Assembly: GCF_964059175.1 (NCBI RefSeq)
Contig: NZ_OZ060418.1
Location: 248,001-312,000 of the forward strand
Origin: Buchnera aphidicola (Brachycaudus tragopogonis)
GTDB taxonomy: Bacteria > Pseudomonadota > Gammaproteobacteria > Enterobacterales > Enterobacteriaceae
Direction: 5' to 3'
DNA length: 64,000 bases
The notes below the pieces were generated by a model. That model was not told the DNA's origin. It saw only the letters and a program-made list of their open reading frames with translations, and ran no database searches. A program made the translations under genes and the position numbers. Shown here one piece after another: positions 31,524 through 40,842 of this stretch; position 1 is the first letter of the stretch; each line of letters opens with the position of its first letter.

Positions 31524-32234
31524 ATGATTAATAAAAAAAGAACAGTTATATTAGATACTGAAACAACTGGTATCAGTTCTATAGGTCTTCCTCATACGAA
31601 TCATAGAATTATAGAAATTGGTGCTGTTGAAATGATTAACCGTCGTTTTACAGGAAATAATTTTCATGTTTATCTTAAACCTAATAGATCAATAGAATCT
31701 GGAGCATTAAAAGTACATGGTATCACAAATGATTTTTTATCGGATAAACCTATTTTTAAAGATATAGCTATTGAATTTTTTAATTATATTAAAAATTCTG
31801 AAATAGTTATTCATAATGCTTCATTTGATTTAGGATTTATAAATCAAGAATTTCAAATGTTAAATCAAAATATAAAAAAAATAGATGTTGTATGTTCTAT
31901 AATTGATACATTAAAAATTGCTCGCACATTATTTCCTGGTAAAAAAAACACCTTAGATGCTCTTTGTACACGCTACAAAATAAATAAATCTCATAGAAAT
32001 GTACATAGTGCTATTATTGATGCTAAACTTTTAGGTAAATTATATCTTTTAATGACTAGTCGTCAAGAATCTCTATTTTTTTATGATTCATTTAATAATG
32101 AAAAGTCATTTAAAAAATCAGATTGTTTGGTCAAATCAAAAAAATATTCTTTAAAAATATTATATGCTTCACAAGAAGAGTTGAAATTACACAAACAATA
32201 TTTAGAGTATATAAAAAATAAAAATATATGTTAA
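31524..32234 (+). CDS. dnaQ: DNA polymerase III epsilon (proofreading) subunit
   Basis: DnaQ is the 3'-5' exonuclease that proofreads for DnaE. The protein has 236 residues (E. coli 243). Exo I is LDTETTG (D11, E13), Exo II is VIHNASFDLGF and Exo III is HRNVHSAIIDAKLL with catalytic His and Asp. The C-terminal helix region that binds alpha ends KILYASQEELKLHKQYLEYI. It is complete, so this lineage keeps proofreading despite its AT-rich, homopolymer-laden genome. tRNA-Asp follows after 82 bases. Confidence 0.97.
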   Translation: MINKKRTVILDTETTGISSIGLPHTNHRIIEIGAVEMINRRFTGNNFHVYLKPNRSIESGALKVHGITNDFLSDKPIFKDIAIEFFNYIKNSEIVIHNASFDLGFINQEFQMLNQNIKKIDVVCSIIDTLKIARTLFPGKKNTLDALCTRYKINKSHRNVHSAIIDAKLLGKLYLLMTSRQESLFFYDSFNNEKSFKKSDCLVKSKKYSLKILYASQEELKLHKQYLEYIKNKNIC

Positions 32235-32271
32235 TAGAATTAACTTTTTAATAAATATATAAAAAAGATTA

Positions 32272-32299
32272 TTGACTGATTTTTTAAAATATGTACAAT
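32272..32299 (+). promoter_or_regulatory. Promoter of tRNA-Asp
   Basis: TTGACT (32272-32277) and TACAAT (32294-32299) are separated by 16 bases, and the -10 ends 17 bases before the tRNA. Both boxes are one base from consensus, which together with the position makes this a good promoter call. Confidence 0.7.
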
Positions 32300-32316
32300 A
32301 GGAAACATACTAACAA

Positions 32317-32390
32317 GGTGCGGTAGTTCAGTTGGTTAGAATACCGGCCTGTCACGCCGGGGGTCGCGGGTTCGAGTCCCGTCCGCACCG
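32317..32390 (+). tRNA. tRNA-Asp (GTC)
   Basis: 74 bases, acceptor GGTGCGG/CCGCACC with discriminator G, anticodon GTC at 32351-32353 in loop CTGTCAC, anticodon stem CCGGC/GCCGG and T-loop TTCGAGT. It is close to E. coli tRNA-Asp. CCA is not encoded (TAA follows). It has its own promoter and a terminator, so it is probably a single-gene transcript. Confidence 0.97.
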
Positions 32391-32421
32391 TAAAAATTTA
32401 ACGTTATAATTATAAAAAATA

Positions 32422-32453
32422 TATGTTTTTATCTAAAAACATAAATTTTTTTT
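32422..32453 (+). terminator. Terminator of tRNA-Asp
   Basis: A perfect 9-bp stem, TATGTTTTT (32422-32430) with AAAAACATA (32435-32443), has a 4-base loop ATCT and is followed by AA and T8. It lies between tRNA-Asp and gmhA. Confidence 0.75.
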
Positions 32454-32476
32454 AAAAAATCCAAATACTTAAGATT

Positions 32477-33064
32477 ATGTATAAAAAAACAATTTGTTCT
32501 GAACTAAATTCTGCATTAAAAATATTACAAACTTTTTTAAAAGATAAAATACAAATATATAATATTCAAAAGTCTGCTATTTTAATTGCAGATGCATTCA
32601 AAAATGGTAAAAAAGTAATATCATGTGGTAATGGAGGATCAAATTGTGATGCAGTACATTTTGCAGAAGAGCTTACGAGTCTATATAGAGAAAAAAGATC
32701 TGGATATCCTGCAATATCCGTTTCAGATGCCAGCTATATTTCTGCAGTAGGAAATGATTTTGGATACGATCAAGTATTTTCTCGATATATTGAAAGTATT
32801 GGATACTCAGGTGATGTTTTACTAGCAATTTCTACTTCTGGAAATTCTTTAAATATCATAAAAGCAATCAAAACAGCTCATAAAAAAAATATAAAAGTTG
32901 TCGCTTTAACAGGCAACAATGGCGGTAGGATTCAAGGTTTATCCGATGTAGAAATTTGTATTCCTTACCATGGATATTCAGATCGAATACAAGAAATGCA
33001 TATTAAAATTATTCATATATTAATATTAATTATTGAAAAAGAAATGCATATTTTAAAAAAATAA
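32477..33064 (+). CDS. gmhA: Sedoheptulose 7-phosphate isomerase
   Basis: GmhA makes D-glycero-D-manno-heptose 7-phosphate, the first step toward LPS inner-core heptose. The protein has 195 residues (E. coli 192) and is a SIS-domain protein: [18 protein letters not shown] at 49-66 holds zinc ligands H61 and E65, STSGNS is the phosphate loop, and [14 protein letters not shown] carries the second Gln and His ligands. Residue 56, His in E. coli, is Asn here. No other heptose or lipid A gene is in the window, and lpxD, lpxA and lpxB are missing near bamA, so its substrate role here is unclear. Confidence 0.93.
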   Translation: MYKKTICSELNSALKILQTFLKDKIQIYNIQKSAILIADAFKNGKKVISCGNGGSNCDAVHFAEELTSLYREKRSGYPAISVSDASYISAVGNDFGYDQVFSRYIESIGYSGDVLLAISTSGNSLNIIKAIKTAHKKNIKVVALTGNNGGRIQGLSDVEICIPYHGYSDRIQEMHIKIIHILILIIEKEMHILKK

Positions 33065-33164
33065 TATTTTTCTTAAATAAAATTTACTTTACTCACAATC
33101 CTATAATAATTACAACTTATTTCCACTTTTCTAATAAATACTATTTTATAGTTTCGGAATTTTT

Positions 33165-33647
33165 ATGAGTGAGAAATACATTGTCACCTGGGATATGCTT
33201 CAAATTCATACAAGAAAATTGGCTAATCGATTAATTAAAAAAAAATCTTGGAATGGAATAATTGCGGTAAGTCGAGGAGGTCTTGTTCCATCAGCTTTAT
33301 TGGCAAGAGAGCTGGGAATTCGGTGTGTTGATACTGTATGTATTTCAAGTTATAATTATGATTACTTAAAGAAAAAAAGAAAAATAATTAAAAAAGCAGA
33401 AGGTAATGGAGAACAAATCATTGTAATTGATGATTTAGTCGATACTGGTGGAACTGCAAAAATTATTAGGAATTTATACCCCAAAGCATATTTTGTAACT
33501 ATTTTTGCTAAACCTATGGGTCGTTTATTAGTAGATGATTACGTTATAGATATACCTCAAAATGTATGGATAGAACAACCGTGGGATATGTCAATATCTT
33601 ACATTTCCCCTCTGGTTCAGACCTATAAAATCAGAAAAACATCTTAA
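33165..33647 (+). CDS. gpt: Xanthine-guanine phosphoribosyltransferase
   Basis: Gpt salvages guanine and xanthine using PRPP. The protein has 160 residues; E. coli has 152, the difference being a longer C-terminal tail after IEQPWDMS. The PRPP motif [12 protein letters not shown] is at 87-98, [17 protein letters not shown] at 34-50, and [18 protein letters not shown] follows. The N-terminal [15 protein letters not shown] is nearly identical to E. coli. It is on the same strand as gmhA and grpE, each with spacers of about 100 bases. Confidence 0.97.
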   Translation: MSEKYIVTWDMLQIHTRKLANRLIKKKSWNGIIAVSRGGLVPSALLARELGIRCVDTVCISSYNYDYLKKKRKIIKKAEGNGEQIIVIDDLVDTGGTAKIIRNLYPKAYFVTIFAKPMGRLLVDDYVIDIPQNVWIEQPWDMSISYISPLVQTYKIRKTS

Positions 33648-33762
33648 TTAAAAAAATAATGTTTTATTTATTAATAAAATTTTTATTTAATTAATTCAAA
33701 AAAAAATAAAAATGAGAAAATATTTTTTTATAAAATAAAAAAGTACTAAAAAGGATATTTTT

Positions 33763-34338
33763 ATGATAAATAAAGATGAAGAAGTAAAAGATGAAAAAAT
33801 AATAAAACAAGAGATAAATAAAAGTGAAAAATATGAAAATAATGAATTAATTAAGAAAAATTTAATTGAATCTTTAGAAAATAAGTTAAAAGAATCTGAA
33901 AAAGAAATATTTGAAAAAGAAGTAATTATTGAAAAAGAAATAATGACTGTCTTTAAGCGATCTTATAATGAAATTGAAAAATGTAGAAAATTTTCTTTGG
34001 AAAAATTACTTACAGATCTTCTTCCTATTTCAGACAGCATCGAACGTGCATTAGATTTAATAGACAATGATGAATTGAATAAAATTTTTATAGATATTAA
34101 AAATAAAATAATATCTGTTAATAATCTATTAAAGGAATTTTTTCTTTTATTTCATGTTAAGAAAATTAATACTTTAAATGTACCATTTGATCCATCTATT
34201 CATCAAGCCATGTCTATTCAGTACAGCAATGAAATAGAACCTAATCACATAGTAACAGTCATGCAACCTGGTTATATTCTTTATGAATGTCGTTTATTAA
34301 GACCAGCTATGGTTATAGTTTCTCATAAAAAAATATAA
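33763..34338 (+). CDS. grpE: Nucleotide exchange factor GrpE
   Basis: GrpE releases ADP from DnaK. The protein has 191 residues (E. coli 197). A lysine/glutamate-rich disordered N-terminus is followed by a long coiled coil (about 38-85) and the C-terminal beta domain containing NVPFDPSIHQAMSIQ and VMQPGYILYECRLLRPAMVIVS, matching the GrpE signature. AAGGAT precedes ATG. I see no heat-shock promoter. Buchnera genomes are known to carry two grpE copies; only one lies here. Confidence 0.94.
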   Translation: MINKDEEVKDEKIIKQEINKSEKYENNELIKKNLIESLENKLKESEKEIFEKEVIIEKEIMTVFKRSYNEIEKCRKFSLEKLLTDLLPISDSIERALDLIDNDELNKIFIDIKNKIISVNNLLKEFFLLFHVKKINTLNVPFDPSIHQAMSIQYSNEIEPNHIVTVMQPGYILYECRLLRPAMVIVSHKKI

Positions 34339-34354
34339 AAAAAAATACTTTTTT

Positions 34355-34408
34355 TTTTAGATTTAATAATATTTTTTTCAAAAAAAATTTTAATTATTAA
34401 ATCTAAAA
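34355..34408. terminator. Long inverted repeat between convergent grpE and rnfH
   Basis: A perfect 16-bp stem, 34355-34370 (TTTTAGATTTAATAAT) with 34393-34408, encloses 22 bases that themselves form a T/A inner hairpin. It fills the gap between the two stops and is flanked by T or A runs on both sides, so it could end transcription from either direction. It is entirely A/T apart from one G-C pair. Confidence 0.6.
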
Positions 34409-34416
34409 CCAAAATT

Positions 34417-34701
34417 TTAGTTTTTGTGAAAAAATATTTTTTTTCGTCTTCTTTCTTTTGGATCAATTATTAAATTTCTATAAATTTCAATACGATCTCC
34501 ATCTTGTGTAATCGTGTTTAAATGTACTAATTTGTTGTAAATTCCTACATTTATATTATGTAATGAAATATTTTTTACTATATGTAATATATTTGATGCT
34601 AGAATAACATTTTTTACAGTAGCACCTAATTGAACATTAATTTCATAAATATACTGTTTGTTTGGTAACGCATATACTACCGTATTTTGAATAATTTTCA
34701 T
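34417..34701 (-). CDS. rnfH: RnfH family ubiquitin-like protein
   Basis: RnfH (RatB, YfjF) is a small beta-grasp protein of poorly defined role, named for linkage to rnf operons in some bacteria. ATG 34701 gives 94 residues starting MKIIQNTVVYALPNKQYIY; a TTG nine codons upstream is unlikely. ATVKNVILASNIL, VGIYNKLVHL and DGDRIEIYRNLIIDPKERRRKK match E. coli ([20 protein letters not shown]). In E. coli it is the partner of ratA next to smpB; ratA is gone here. It is divergent from smpB. A link to the Rsx/Rnf complex is suggestive only. Confidence 0.9.
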   Translation of the reverse strand: MKIIQNTVVYALPNKQYIYEINVQLGATVKNVILASNILHIVKNISLHNINVGIYNKLVHLNTITQDGDRIEIYRNLIIDPKERRRKKIFFHKN

Positions 34702-34752
34702 GTTTTTTATTTTTAATAAATATTTCAACTTATTTTTACAATGAGTTTCATT

Positions 34753-35241
34753 ATGTTACATAAAAAAAAGTCTCATATAGGATCATCAAAAATTGTTATT
34801 AATAAAAAAGTATATCATAATTATTTTATAGAAAAAGTATTTCAATCAGGTCTTGTTTTAGAAGGTTGGGAAGTAAAATCTCTTAGACAAGGTAAAGTAA
34901 ATATTTCTGAAAGTTATATTGTAACTGATATGAATGAAATGTATCTTTATAATTCTCTGATTCAACCTTTACACGTATCCTCTAATAATAGTTTTTGCAA
35001 TCCTACTAGAAAAAGAAAGTTATTATTACATAAAAATGAAATTAATTTTTTATCTACACAAAAAAAAAATATAGGATACACATTAATTTCATTATCTTTA
35101 TTTTGGAAAAAATCTTGGTGTAAATTAGAATTTGGATTAGCAAAAGGTAAAAGTGTAAAAGATAAAAGAATAGATGTAAAAAATAAAGAATGGAAAAAAG
35201 AGAAATTAAAAATACTTAAAAAAACAAATATGAAAATATAA
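34753..35241 (+). CDS. smpB: SsrA-binding protein SmpB
   Basis: SmpB carries tmRNA to stalled ribosomes for trans-translation. ATG 34753 (MLHKKKSHIGSS) fits E. coli MTKKKAHKPGSA; an ATG at 34741 is also possible, and neither has a good ribosome binding site. The protein has 162 residues: YFIEKVFQSGLVLEGWEVKS, RQGKVNISESY, NPTRKRKLLLH and WKKSWCKLEFGLAKGK, with a basic tail. The tmRNA gene, adjacent in E. coli, is not here: tadA begins 9 bases after the stop. An A10 run at 35060-35069 inside the gene is in frame. Confidence 0.95.
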   Translation: MLHKKKSHIGSSKIVINKKVYHNYFIEKVFQSGLVLEGWEVKSLRQGKVNISESYIVTDMNEMYLYNSLIQPLHVSSNNSFCNPTRKRKLLLHKNEINFLSTQKKNIGYTLISLSLFWKKSWCKLEFGLAKGKSVKDKRIDVKNKEWKKEKLKILKKTNMKI

Positions 35242-35250
35242 AAATATTCT

Positions 35251-35724
35251 ATGATAGATAAAAAAGATAAAAAATGGATGAATGTTGCTTTAAAATATGC
35301 ATGCTATGCTGAAAAAAAAGGTGAAGTTCCTATAGGTGCAGTATTAATTTTTGAAGAACGCATTATTGGAGTAGGATGGAATAGCTCTATTAGAAAAAAT
35401 GACCCTACTGCGCATGCAGAAATTATGGCTTTACGCGCTGCAGGAAAAAAAACAAAAAATTACCGGTTGATTGAGAGTACACTATACGTTACCCTGCAAC
35501 CATGTATTATGTGTTGCGGAGCGATTATAAATAGTCGTATTAAACGTTTGGTATTTGGTGCTCAATATAAAAAATCAGATAATAAGTGTTCTCTAAAAGA
35601 TATTTTCTTAAATTCTGAAAAAGATTATAAATTAAGTATACACAAAAACGTTATGGAAAGTGAGTGTTCTAATATTTTAGTTGAATTTTTTCAAAAAAAA
35701 AGACGTTCTAGTTTAGAACATTAA
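35251..35724 (+). CDS. tadA: tRNA-specific adenosine deaminase
   Basis: TadA deaminates A34 of tRNA-Arg(ACG) to inosine and is essential. The protein has 157 residues. The zinc site is H55-A-E57 (TAHAEIMAL) and C85/C88 ([11 protein letters not shown]), with E57 the proton shuttle. GEVPIGAVL and [10 protein letters not shown] are typical. The last codons (GTTCTAGTTTAGAAC, 35705-35719) form a hairpin that probably terminates the convergent acpS transcript. The gap to acpS is only 7 bases. Confidence 0.96.
   Translation: MIDKKDKKWMNVALKYACYAEKKGEVPIGAVLIFEERIIGVGWNSSIRKNDPTAHAEIMALRAAGKKTKNYRLIESTLYVTLQPCIMCCGAIINSRIKRLVFGAQYKKSDNKCSLKDIFLNSEKDYKLSIHKNVMESECSNILVEFFQKKRRSSLEH
35693..35719 (-). 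terminator. Terminator of acpS embedded in the 3' end of tadA
   Basis: On the minus strand, GTTCTA (35719-35714) pairs with TAGAAC (35710-35705) across a 3-base loop, then GTC and T9 (35701-35693). The whole element is coding sequence of tadA on the other strand, 13 bases beyond the acpS stop codon. Confidence 0.55.
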
Positions 35725-35731
35725 TATGTAT

Positions 35732-36112
35732 TTAAGATTCTAAAATTACTAAAGCATATGCATATAATCTTTGATCAGATATACTTACATGTATAGATTT
35801 ACATTTTATTTCTTTAGCTTTTCTTAACGATTTTTTTAAAAATCGTAATTTGGGTTTTCCAAATTTGTTATTATAAAATTCTAATTGATTGAATGTTATT
35901 CCGCAATTGATTCCTGTTCCTAATGCTTTAGATGCTGCCTCTTTACCTGCAAATTTTTTTGCTAAAAAATGAATTGGATTTTTGCTGATAATATATTTTT
36001 TCCATTCTATTTTAGATAAAATTCTTTTAGCAAATCGATTTCCATAATGAGAAAAAATATTTTTAATGCGTACAATTTCTATAATATCTGTTCCTATACC
36101 TATAATAGACAT
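35732..36112 (-). CDS. acpS: Holo-[acyl-carrier-protein] synthase
   Basis: AcpS attaches phosphopantetheine from CoA to acyl carrier protein. The 126 residues equal the E. coli length. IGIGTDIIEIVRI (D9) and FLAKKFAGKEAASKALGTGI with the second magnesium-binding Glu are intact, as is LHVSISD-like IHVSISDQRLYAYALV at the end. In E. coli pdxJ and recO separate it from era; here a short spacer with an 18-bp inverted repeat does. It is meaningful alongside fabZ and fabI as part of the remaining fatty acid or lipoate acyl carrier system. Confidence 0.96.
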   Translation of the reverse strand: MSIIGIGTDIIEIVRIKNIFSHYGNRFAKRILSKIEWKKYIISKNPIHFLAKKFAGKEAASKALGTGINCGITFNQLEFYNNKFGKPKLRFLKKSLRKAKEIKCKSIHVSISDQRLYAYALVILES

Positions 36113-36144
36113 AATATAAAAAAACCTTTTCTTGAAATATTATT

Positions 36145-36192
36145 TTTTTTAAAATTAGTTAAATGTTTTCACTATTAACTAATTTTAAAAAA
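36145..36192. repeat. 18-bp perfect inverted repeat between era and acpS
   Basis: TTTTTTAAAATTAGTTAA (36145-36162) is perfectly complementary to 36175-36192, with a 12-base loop. It is transcribed with the minus-strand era-acpS genes. There is no T run after it in that direction, so it looks more like an RNA-stabilising or processing hairpin than a classic terminator. It occupies the place of recO and pdxJ in E. coli. Confidence 0.6.
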
Positions 36193-36223
36193 TTAGTAAA
36201 CATTGTAGAAAAATATATATTTT

Positions 36224-37081
36224 TTATCTAGAAATATTTTTTTTGACCCATAAAAGAAGATGAGTTTTCTTATGTAATTCTTTTTCTATATTATATCGTG
36301 ATATCATACTAATTTTTTTTATTTTTTCTCCATTATTTCCAATAATAATTTTTTTTTGTCTTGTATATTTTATTAAAATCAATGCTTTTATATGTAATTG
36401 ATCTTTTTTTATAGTTTTTAATTCTTCAATTTCCACTTTAACAATAGAAGGTAATTCGGCACCTAAAAATAATATTAATTGCTCTCGAATAATTTCAGAT
36501 ATTGTAAAAATTTGAGAGTTTGTTGTAATATAATTTTTGGGATAAAAATGAGAATTTTTTGGTAAATAATGTTTTATTATATCATGTAAAAACATCATAT
36601 TTTCTGTTTTTTTTGCAGAAATAGGAATGATTTCTATAGCATCAGTTTTATTTTTAATAAAATCAATGAAAGGTAATAAAACATTTTTATTAAGAATTTT
36701 GTCAATTTTATTGATAATAATAATTATTGGTATTTTATTTTTCTTTATTTTATTAAAAACAATATTGTCTTTTTCTGTCCAAAAAATATGATCTATAACA
36801 AACATTATTAATGTTGAATTCTTTAAAATGTTAAAAAAAATATTTTCTTTATATGTAATTTCATGATTCTTTTCATTAAATATAAATCCAGGTGTATCTG
36901 TATAAATATATTGATAATGTTTTTTTGTTTGAATACCTGTAATATGATTTTGAGTTGTATTTTTTTTTCTTGATACAATAGAAATTTTTTTACCAATTAT
37001 TTGATTTAATAATGTAGATTTTCCAACATTAGATTTTCCAATAATTGTTATCCAACCACAATGTTTCTGTTTTATATTCAC
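36224..37081 (-). CDS. era: GTPase Era
   Basis: Era is a GTPase that binds the 3' end of 16S rRNA and helps 30S maturation. The protein has 285 residues (E. coli 301). G1 reads [10 protein letters not shown] (E. coli VGRPNVGKST), G3 DTPG, G4 NKID and G5 ISAKK. The KH domain holds the [10 protein letters not shown] loop and ends [10 protein letters not shown], so only the short C-terminal tail is missing. Its start overlaps the rnc stop by 4 bases (ATGA), as in the E. coli lepB-rnc-era operon. The rRNA site it recognises (GATCACCTCC) is present at the end of rrs. Confidence 0.97.
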   Translation of the reverse strand: MNIKQKHCGWITIIGKSNVGKSTLLNQIIGKKISIVSRKKNTTQNHITGIQTKKHYQYIYTDTPGFIFNEKNHEITYKENIFFNILKNSTLIMFVIDHIFWTEKDNIVFNKIKKNKIPIIIIINKIDKILNKNVLLPFIDFIKNKTDAIEIIPISAKKTENMMFLHDIIKHYLPKNSHFYPKNYITTNSQIFTISEIIREQLILFLGAELPSIVKVEIEELKTIKKDQLHIKALILIKYTRQKKIIIGNNGEKIKKISMISRYNIEKELHKKTHLLLWVKKNISR

Positions 37082-37758
37082 TCTACACCTAGTTTTATTA
37101 ATGCTTTTTGTGCTGCATCTTGTTCAGCTTTTCTTCTGCTGGAACCAGTACCAATTAAATATTCTGAAATAATGCTAACTTTGCAATGAATAGTGAATAA
37201 TTGATTATGGGCTTCACCATATATTTCTACTATAAAATACATAGGTAAAGAAAGATGCTTTGATTGTAAATATTCTTGTAATCGTGTTTTAGGATCTTTT
37301 TGAGTGTCTCCAGGACTTATTTTTTCTAAACGTTTTTCATACCATTTTAATATTAATTCTTCTACTGTTTGAATATTACTATCTAAATAAATACTGCCAA
37401 TCAATGCTTCTACAGTGTTTGCTAAAATAGATTCACGACGGAAACCTCCACTTTTTAATTCACCTTGTCCTAGTTTTAAATATTCTCCTAAATCAAATTC
37501 ATATGCAATTTCTGCTAACGTATTGCCACGCACTAAAGTTGCTCTCATACGACTCATGTCGCCTTCATCAATATATGGAAAATGTTGATATAAAGCATTA
37601 GCAATTACAAAACTTAAAATAGAATCACCTAAAAATTCTAATCGTTCATTATGTTTACTACTTGCACTACGATGTGTTAATGCTTGTCTTAAAAGATCTT
37701 TATGAGTAAAAGTATATCCCAGTACTTTTTGTATTTTTTTTGTTACCATATAGTTCAT
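37078..37758 (-). CDS. rnc: Ribonuclease III
   Basis: RNase III cuts double-stranded RNA, including pre-rRNA. The 226 residues match E. coli. The signature [13 protein letters not shown] at 36-48 holds E38, E41 and D45, the second catalytic Glu is in NTVEALIGS near 117, and the C-terminal dsRNA-binding domain ends [21 protein letters not shown]. It is one of the best-conserved proteins in the window. The pre-16S stem flanking rrs is a natural substrate. Confidence 0.98.
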   Translation of the reverse strand: MNYMVTKKIQKVLGYTFTHKDLLRQALTHRSASSKHNERLEFLGDSILSFVIANALYQHFPYIDEGDMSRMRATLVRGNTLAEIAYEFDLGEYLKLGQGELKSGGFRRESILANTVEALIGSIYLDSNIQTVEELILKWYEKRLEKISPGDTQKDPKTRLQEYLQSKHLSLPMYFIVEIYGEAHNQLFTIHCKVSIISEYLIGTGSSRRKAEQDAAQKALIKLGVE

Positions 37759-37884
37759 GTTATACCAATGTCAATGATATTTTAATTGATTGTATATATA
37801 ACAGGAAAAACAGAAAAAATTTGATAAAATTAAAGATATACGTCAATATATTATACTAATAACATTACGTTATGTTAATTTCTT

Positions 37885-38829
37885 TTAATATATATTGCCA
37901 ATTCTATTTACACGTATACCAGTAGGCCATTCATTTTCATTTTTATCAAAGCTCATCCATATTTTAATAGCTTTTCCTACTAAATTTTGCTCAGGTACAA
38001 AGCCCCAATAACGACTATCTAAACTATTATCACGATTATCTCCCATCATGAAATATTTACCTTTAGGTACAATCCAAGTTAATTTCGGCATATTTTTTTG
38101 TTGATAGTAATTTTCATTTTTATTTTTAACACCATTTAATAGTAATATATTATGTTTAACGTTATTGATATCTTCTTCAACAATATTAAAATACAGAGAA
38201 TTATATACTTCTTTTTCTTGTATGAAATTATTTTTATTTAAAAAATATATTTTTTGAAAAAAATTACTTTTTGTAGATTTAGAATATTTAATCATTATTT
38301 TTTTTTTACAGTGATGTGTATCAAGATAATGAGTACATATTTTTATATTTTTTTTGTTTGTATCATATTTAATCTTGTCTCCAGGTAATCCTATAACACG
38401 CTTAATGTAATCTACATTATAATCATTTGGATGTTTAAAAACTACAACATCACCACGTTTAGGTTGATTAGTTTTAATTAACGTTTTTTGCGTTATGGGT
38501 TCTTTAATTCCATATGAAAACTTTTCGACTAAAATAAAGTCACCTATTAAAAGAGTAGGCATCATAGATCCTGAAGGAATTTGAAAAGGTTCATAAATAA
38601 ATGAACGTATAATCAATATTATTAAAAAAATTGGAAAAAATGATGCTAAAGATTCAAAAAAATATATTTTATTTTTTATGTGTAATACACTTTTTTTATT
38701 TAAGTTGTTATCTTTTAAGATTGTTTTTTTTAAAAAATATTTTTTAATACTTTTTATGCGATAAAAACACCAAAAAAATCCAGTAAAAAATGTACTAATT
38801 AATAAAAAAATAGTTAATGTATTAGCCAT
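37885..38829 (-). CDS. lepB: Signal peptidase I
   Basis: LepB removes signal peptides from exported proteins. The protein has 314 residues (E. coli 324). Two N-terminal membrane segments (about 4-22 and 58-77) precede the periplasmic domain. The catalytic Ser/Lys pair is S88 (QIPSGSMMPTL) and K143 (DYIKRVIGLPGD). The C-terminal box is GDNRDNSLDSRYWGFVP. Likely clients here include BamA and DegP. It lies 15 bases after lepA in an operon with rnc and era. Confidence 0.97.
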   Translation of the reverse strand: MANTLTIFLLISTFFTGFFWCFYRIKSIKKYFLKKTILKDNNLNKKSVLHIKNKIYFFESLASFFPIFLIILIIRSFIYEPFQIPSGSMMPTLLIGDFILVEKFSYGIKEPITQKTLIKTNQPKRGDVVVFKHPNDYNVDYIKRVIGLPGDKIKYDTNKKNIKICTHYLDTHHCKKKIMIKYSKSTKSNFFQKIYFLNKNNFIQEKEVYNSLYFNIVEEDINNVKHNILLLNGVKNKNENYYQQKNMPKLTWIVPKGKYFMMGDNRDNSLDSRYWGFVPEQNLVGKAIKIWMSFDKNENEWPTGIRVNRIGNIY

Positions 38830-38844
38830 ATAAATTGCCTTATA

Positions 38845-40638
38845 TTAATTTTTATTAATATTTAAAATTGAAATAAATGCTTCTTTTGGCAAATTTACAT
38901 TACCTATTTTTTTCATTCTTTTTTTTCCATCTTTTTGTTTTTGAAGTAATTTCTTTTTTCTACTAACGTCACCACCATAACATTTAGATAATACGTTTTT
39001 TCTGAGTTGTTTTATAGTTGCTCGTGCTACAATAGAATTGTTAATAGAAGCTTGAATGGCAATATCAAATTGATGTCGAGGTATTAATTCTTTCATTTTG
39101 TTAACTATTTCACGGGCACGATATTGTGCATTTTTGTAATAAGAAAGTATTGTTAATGCATCAACTTTTTCTGAATTAATTAAAATCTCTATTTTTTCTA
39201 TTTTTACAGTCTGAAAATGTTTAAAATCATACTCTAGTGAAGCATATCCACTAGATATCGATTTTAATTCATCAAAAAAATTTAATACCACTTCATTCAT
39301 TGGAATGTTATATTTTAATGATACTTGATGCGTATGATAAATCATGTTAGTTTGAAAACCTCTTTTTTCTACACATAATTTAATTACTGGACCAAGAAAT
39401 TGAGGAGGTAATAAAATGTTGCATTCAACTATAGGTTCTCTGATTGTTTTTATCTTGTTTATACTAGGAAAATCAGAAGGACTATCTAAGTAAATAACTT
39501 TTCCATCATTAAGTTCAATTTCATAAATTACTGTGGGTGCAGTTGAAATTAAATCAATAGAATATTCTCTTTCTAGACGTGCTTGAATAATTTCCATATG
39601 TAATAAACCTAAAAATCCACATCTAAATCCAAATCCCAAGGCATTAGAATTTTCTGGTTCATAAAATAATGAAGAGTCATTTAAACTAAGTTTACCTAAT
39701 GCATCTCTAAATGTTTCATATTGATCTGATTTTATAGGAAATAAACCAGCATATATTTGTGGTTTAACTTTTTTAAATCCAGTTAATCTATTTTTTGCTG
39801 GATTTTGTGCTGTTGTTAATGTATCGCCAACTGGAGCAGCAGTAATACTTTTAATACCACAAATAATCCAACCGACTTCTCCACATGTTAGTTTATTTTT
39901 ATTTAATTTTTTAGGAGTAAAAATACCTATTTGATCAACACAATAATTTTTTCCAGTACTCATTACTTGAATTTTGTCTTTTTCAAATAAAGTTCCATTT
40001 TTAATTCTTATTAAAGATACTACACCTAGATAATTATCAAACCAAGAATCAATAATTAATGCTTGAAGAGGAGCATCTATTTTACCTTGTGGAGAAGGAA
40101 TATGGGTTATAATGCTTTCTAAAAGTTTTTTTATACCAAAACCTGTTTTAGAAGAACATCTAATCGCATCATATGAAGATATTCCTATAATATCTTCAAT
40201 TTCTTTGGCAACTTTTTCTGGATTTGCATTAGGTAAATCTATTTTATTTAGTACTGGAATTATTTCTAAATTCATTTCTAATGCAGTATAACAATTAGCT
40301 AAAGTTTGAGCTTCTACACCTTGGGTAGCGTCAACAACTAATAGTGCCCCTTCACATGCTGCTAATGATCGAGAGACCTCGTAAGAAAAATCTACATGAC
40401 CTGGTGTATCAATAAAATTCAAATTAAAAATATTATTTTCTCTGTTTTTATAATTAATCATCACACTTTGAGCTTTTATTGTTATACCTCTCTCTCTTTC
40501 TAAATCCATAGAATCTAGCACTTGATTAGACATTTCTCGTTCAGATAATCCACCACATATTTGTATTAATCGATCGGATAAAGTTGATTTTCCATGATCA
40601 ATATGAGCTATAATAGAAAAATTTCTTATATTTTTCAT
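38845..40638 (-). CDS. lepA: Elongation factor 4 (LepA)
   Basis: LepA is a ribosome-associated translational GTPase implicated in back-translocation and 30S assembly. ATG 40638 gives [19 protein letters not shown], identical to E. coli at the start; the frame is open to 40689 without homology. The protein has 597 residues (E. coli 599). G1 is AHIDHGKST, the switch region is [11 protein letters not shown]3 DTPGHVD, G4 NKID. The LepA-specific C-terminal domain ends with [20 protein letters not shown]. It heads lepA-lepB-rnc-era and is divergent from mnmA. Confidence 0.98.
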   Translation of the reverse strand: MKNIRNFSIIAHIDHGKSTLSDRLIQICGGLSEREMSNQVLDSMDLERERGITIKAQSVMINYKNRENNIFNLNFIDTPGHVDFSYEVSRSLAACEGALLVVDATQGVEAQTLANCYTALEMNLEIIPVLNKIDLPNANPEKVAKEIEDIIGISSYDAIRCSSKTGFGIKKLLESIITHIPSPQGKIDAPLQALIIDSWFDNYLGVVSLIRIKNGTLFEKDKIQVMSTGKNYCVDQIGIFTPKKLNKNKLTCGEVGWIICGIKSITAAPVGDTLTTAQNPAKNRLTGFKKVKPQIYAGLFPIKSDQYETFRDALGKLSLNDSSLFYEPENSNALGFGFRCGFLGLLHMEIIQARLEREYSIDLISTAPTVIYEIELNDGKVIYLDSPSDFPSINKIKTIREPIVECNILLPPQFLGPVIKLCVEKRGFQTNMIYHTHQVSLKYNIPMNEVVLNFFDELKSISSGYASLEYDFKHFQTVKIEKIEILINSEKVDALTILSYYKNAQYRAREIVNKMKELIPRHQFDIAIQASINNSIVARATIKQLRKNVLSKCYGGDVSRKKKLLQKQKDGKKRMKKIGNVNLPKEAFISILNINKN

Positions 40639-40842
40639 GTGTACTTTTTTTATACCATATTTATTATTAACATTTATTTTAACATGCACTAAAAATATTT
40701 TTTATTGTTTTTATTAATTTTTAATTTAAATATTTTTTCAAGAAATTAGTTTAATATGTTTTAAAGATGTATATATAATATATAATACAATATAAAATAT
40801 TTGGAAAATATATCTATAAAATGTTAGATAACAATATTATTT

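Noticed and set aside
34735..35260. tmRNA gene next to smpB.
   Set aside because: tadA starts 9 bases after smpB and rnfH lies on the other side; there is no space for ssrA here.
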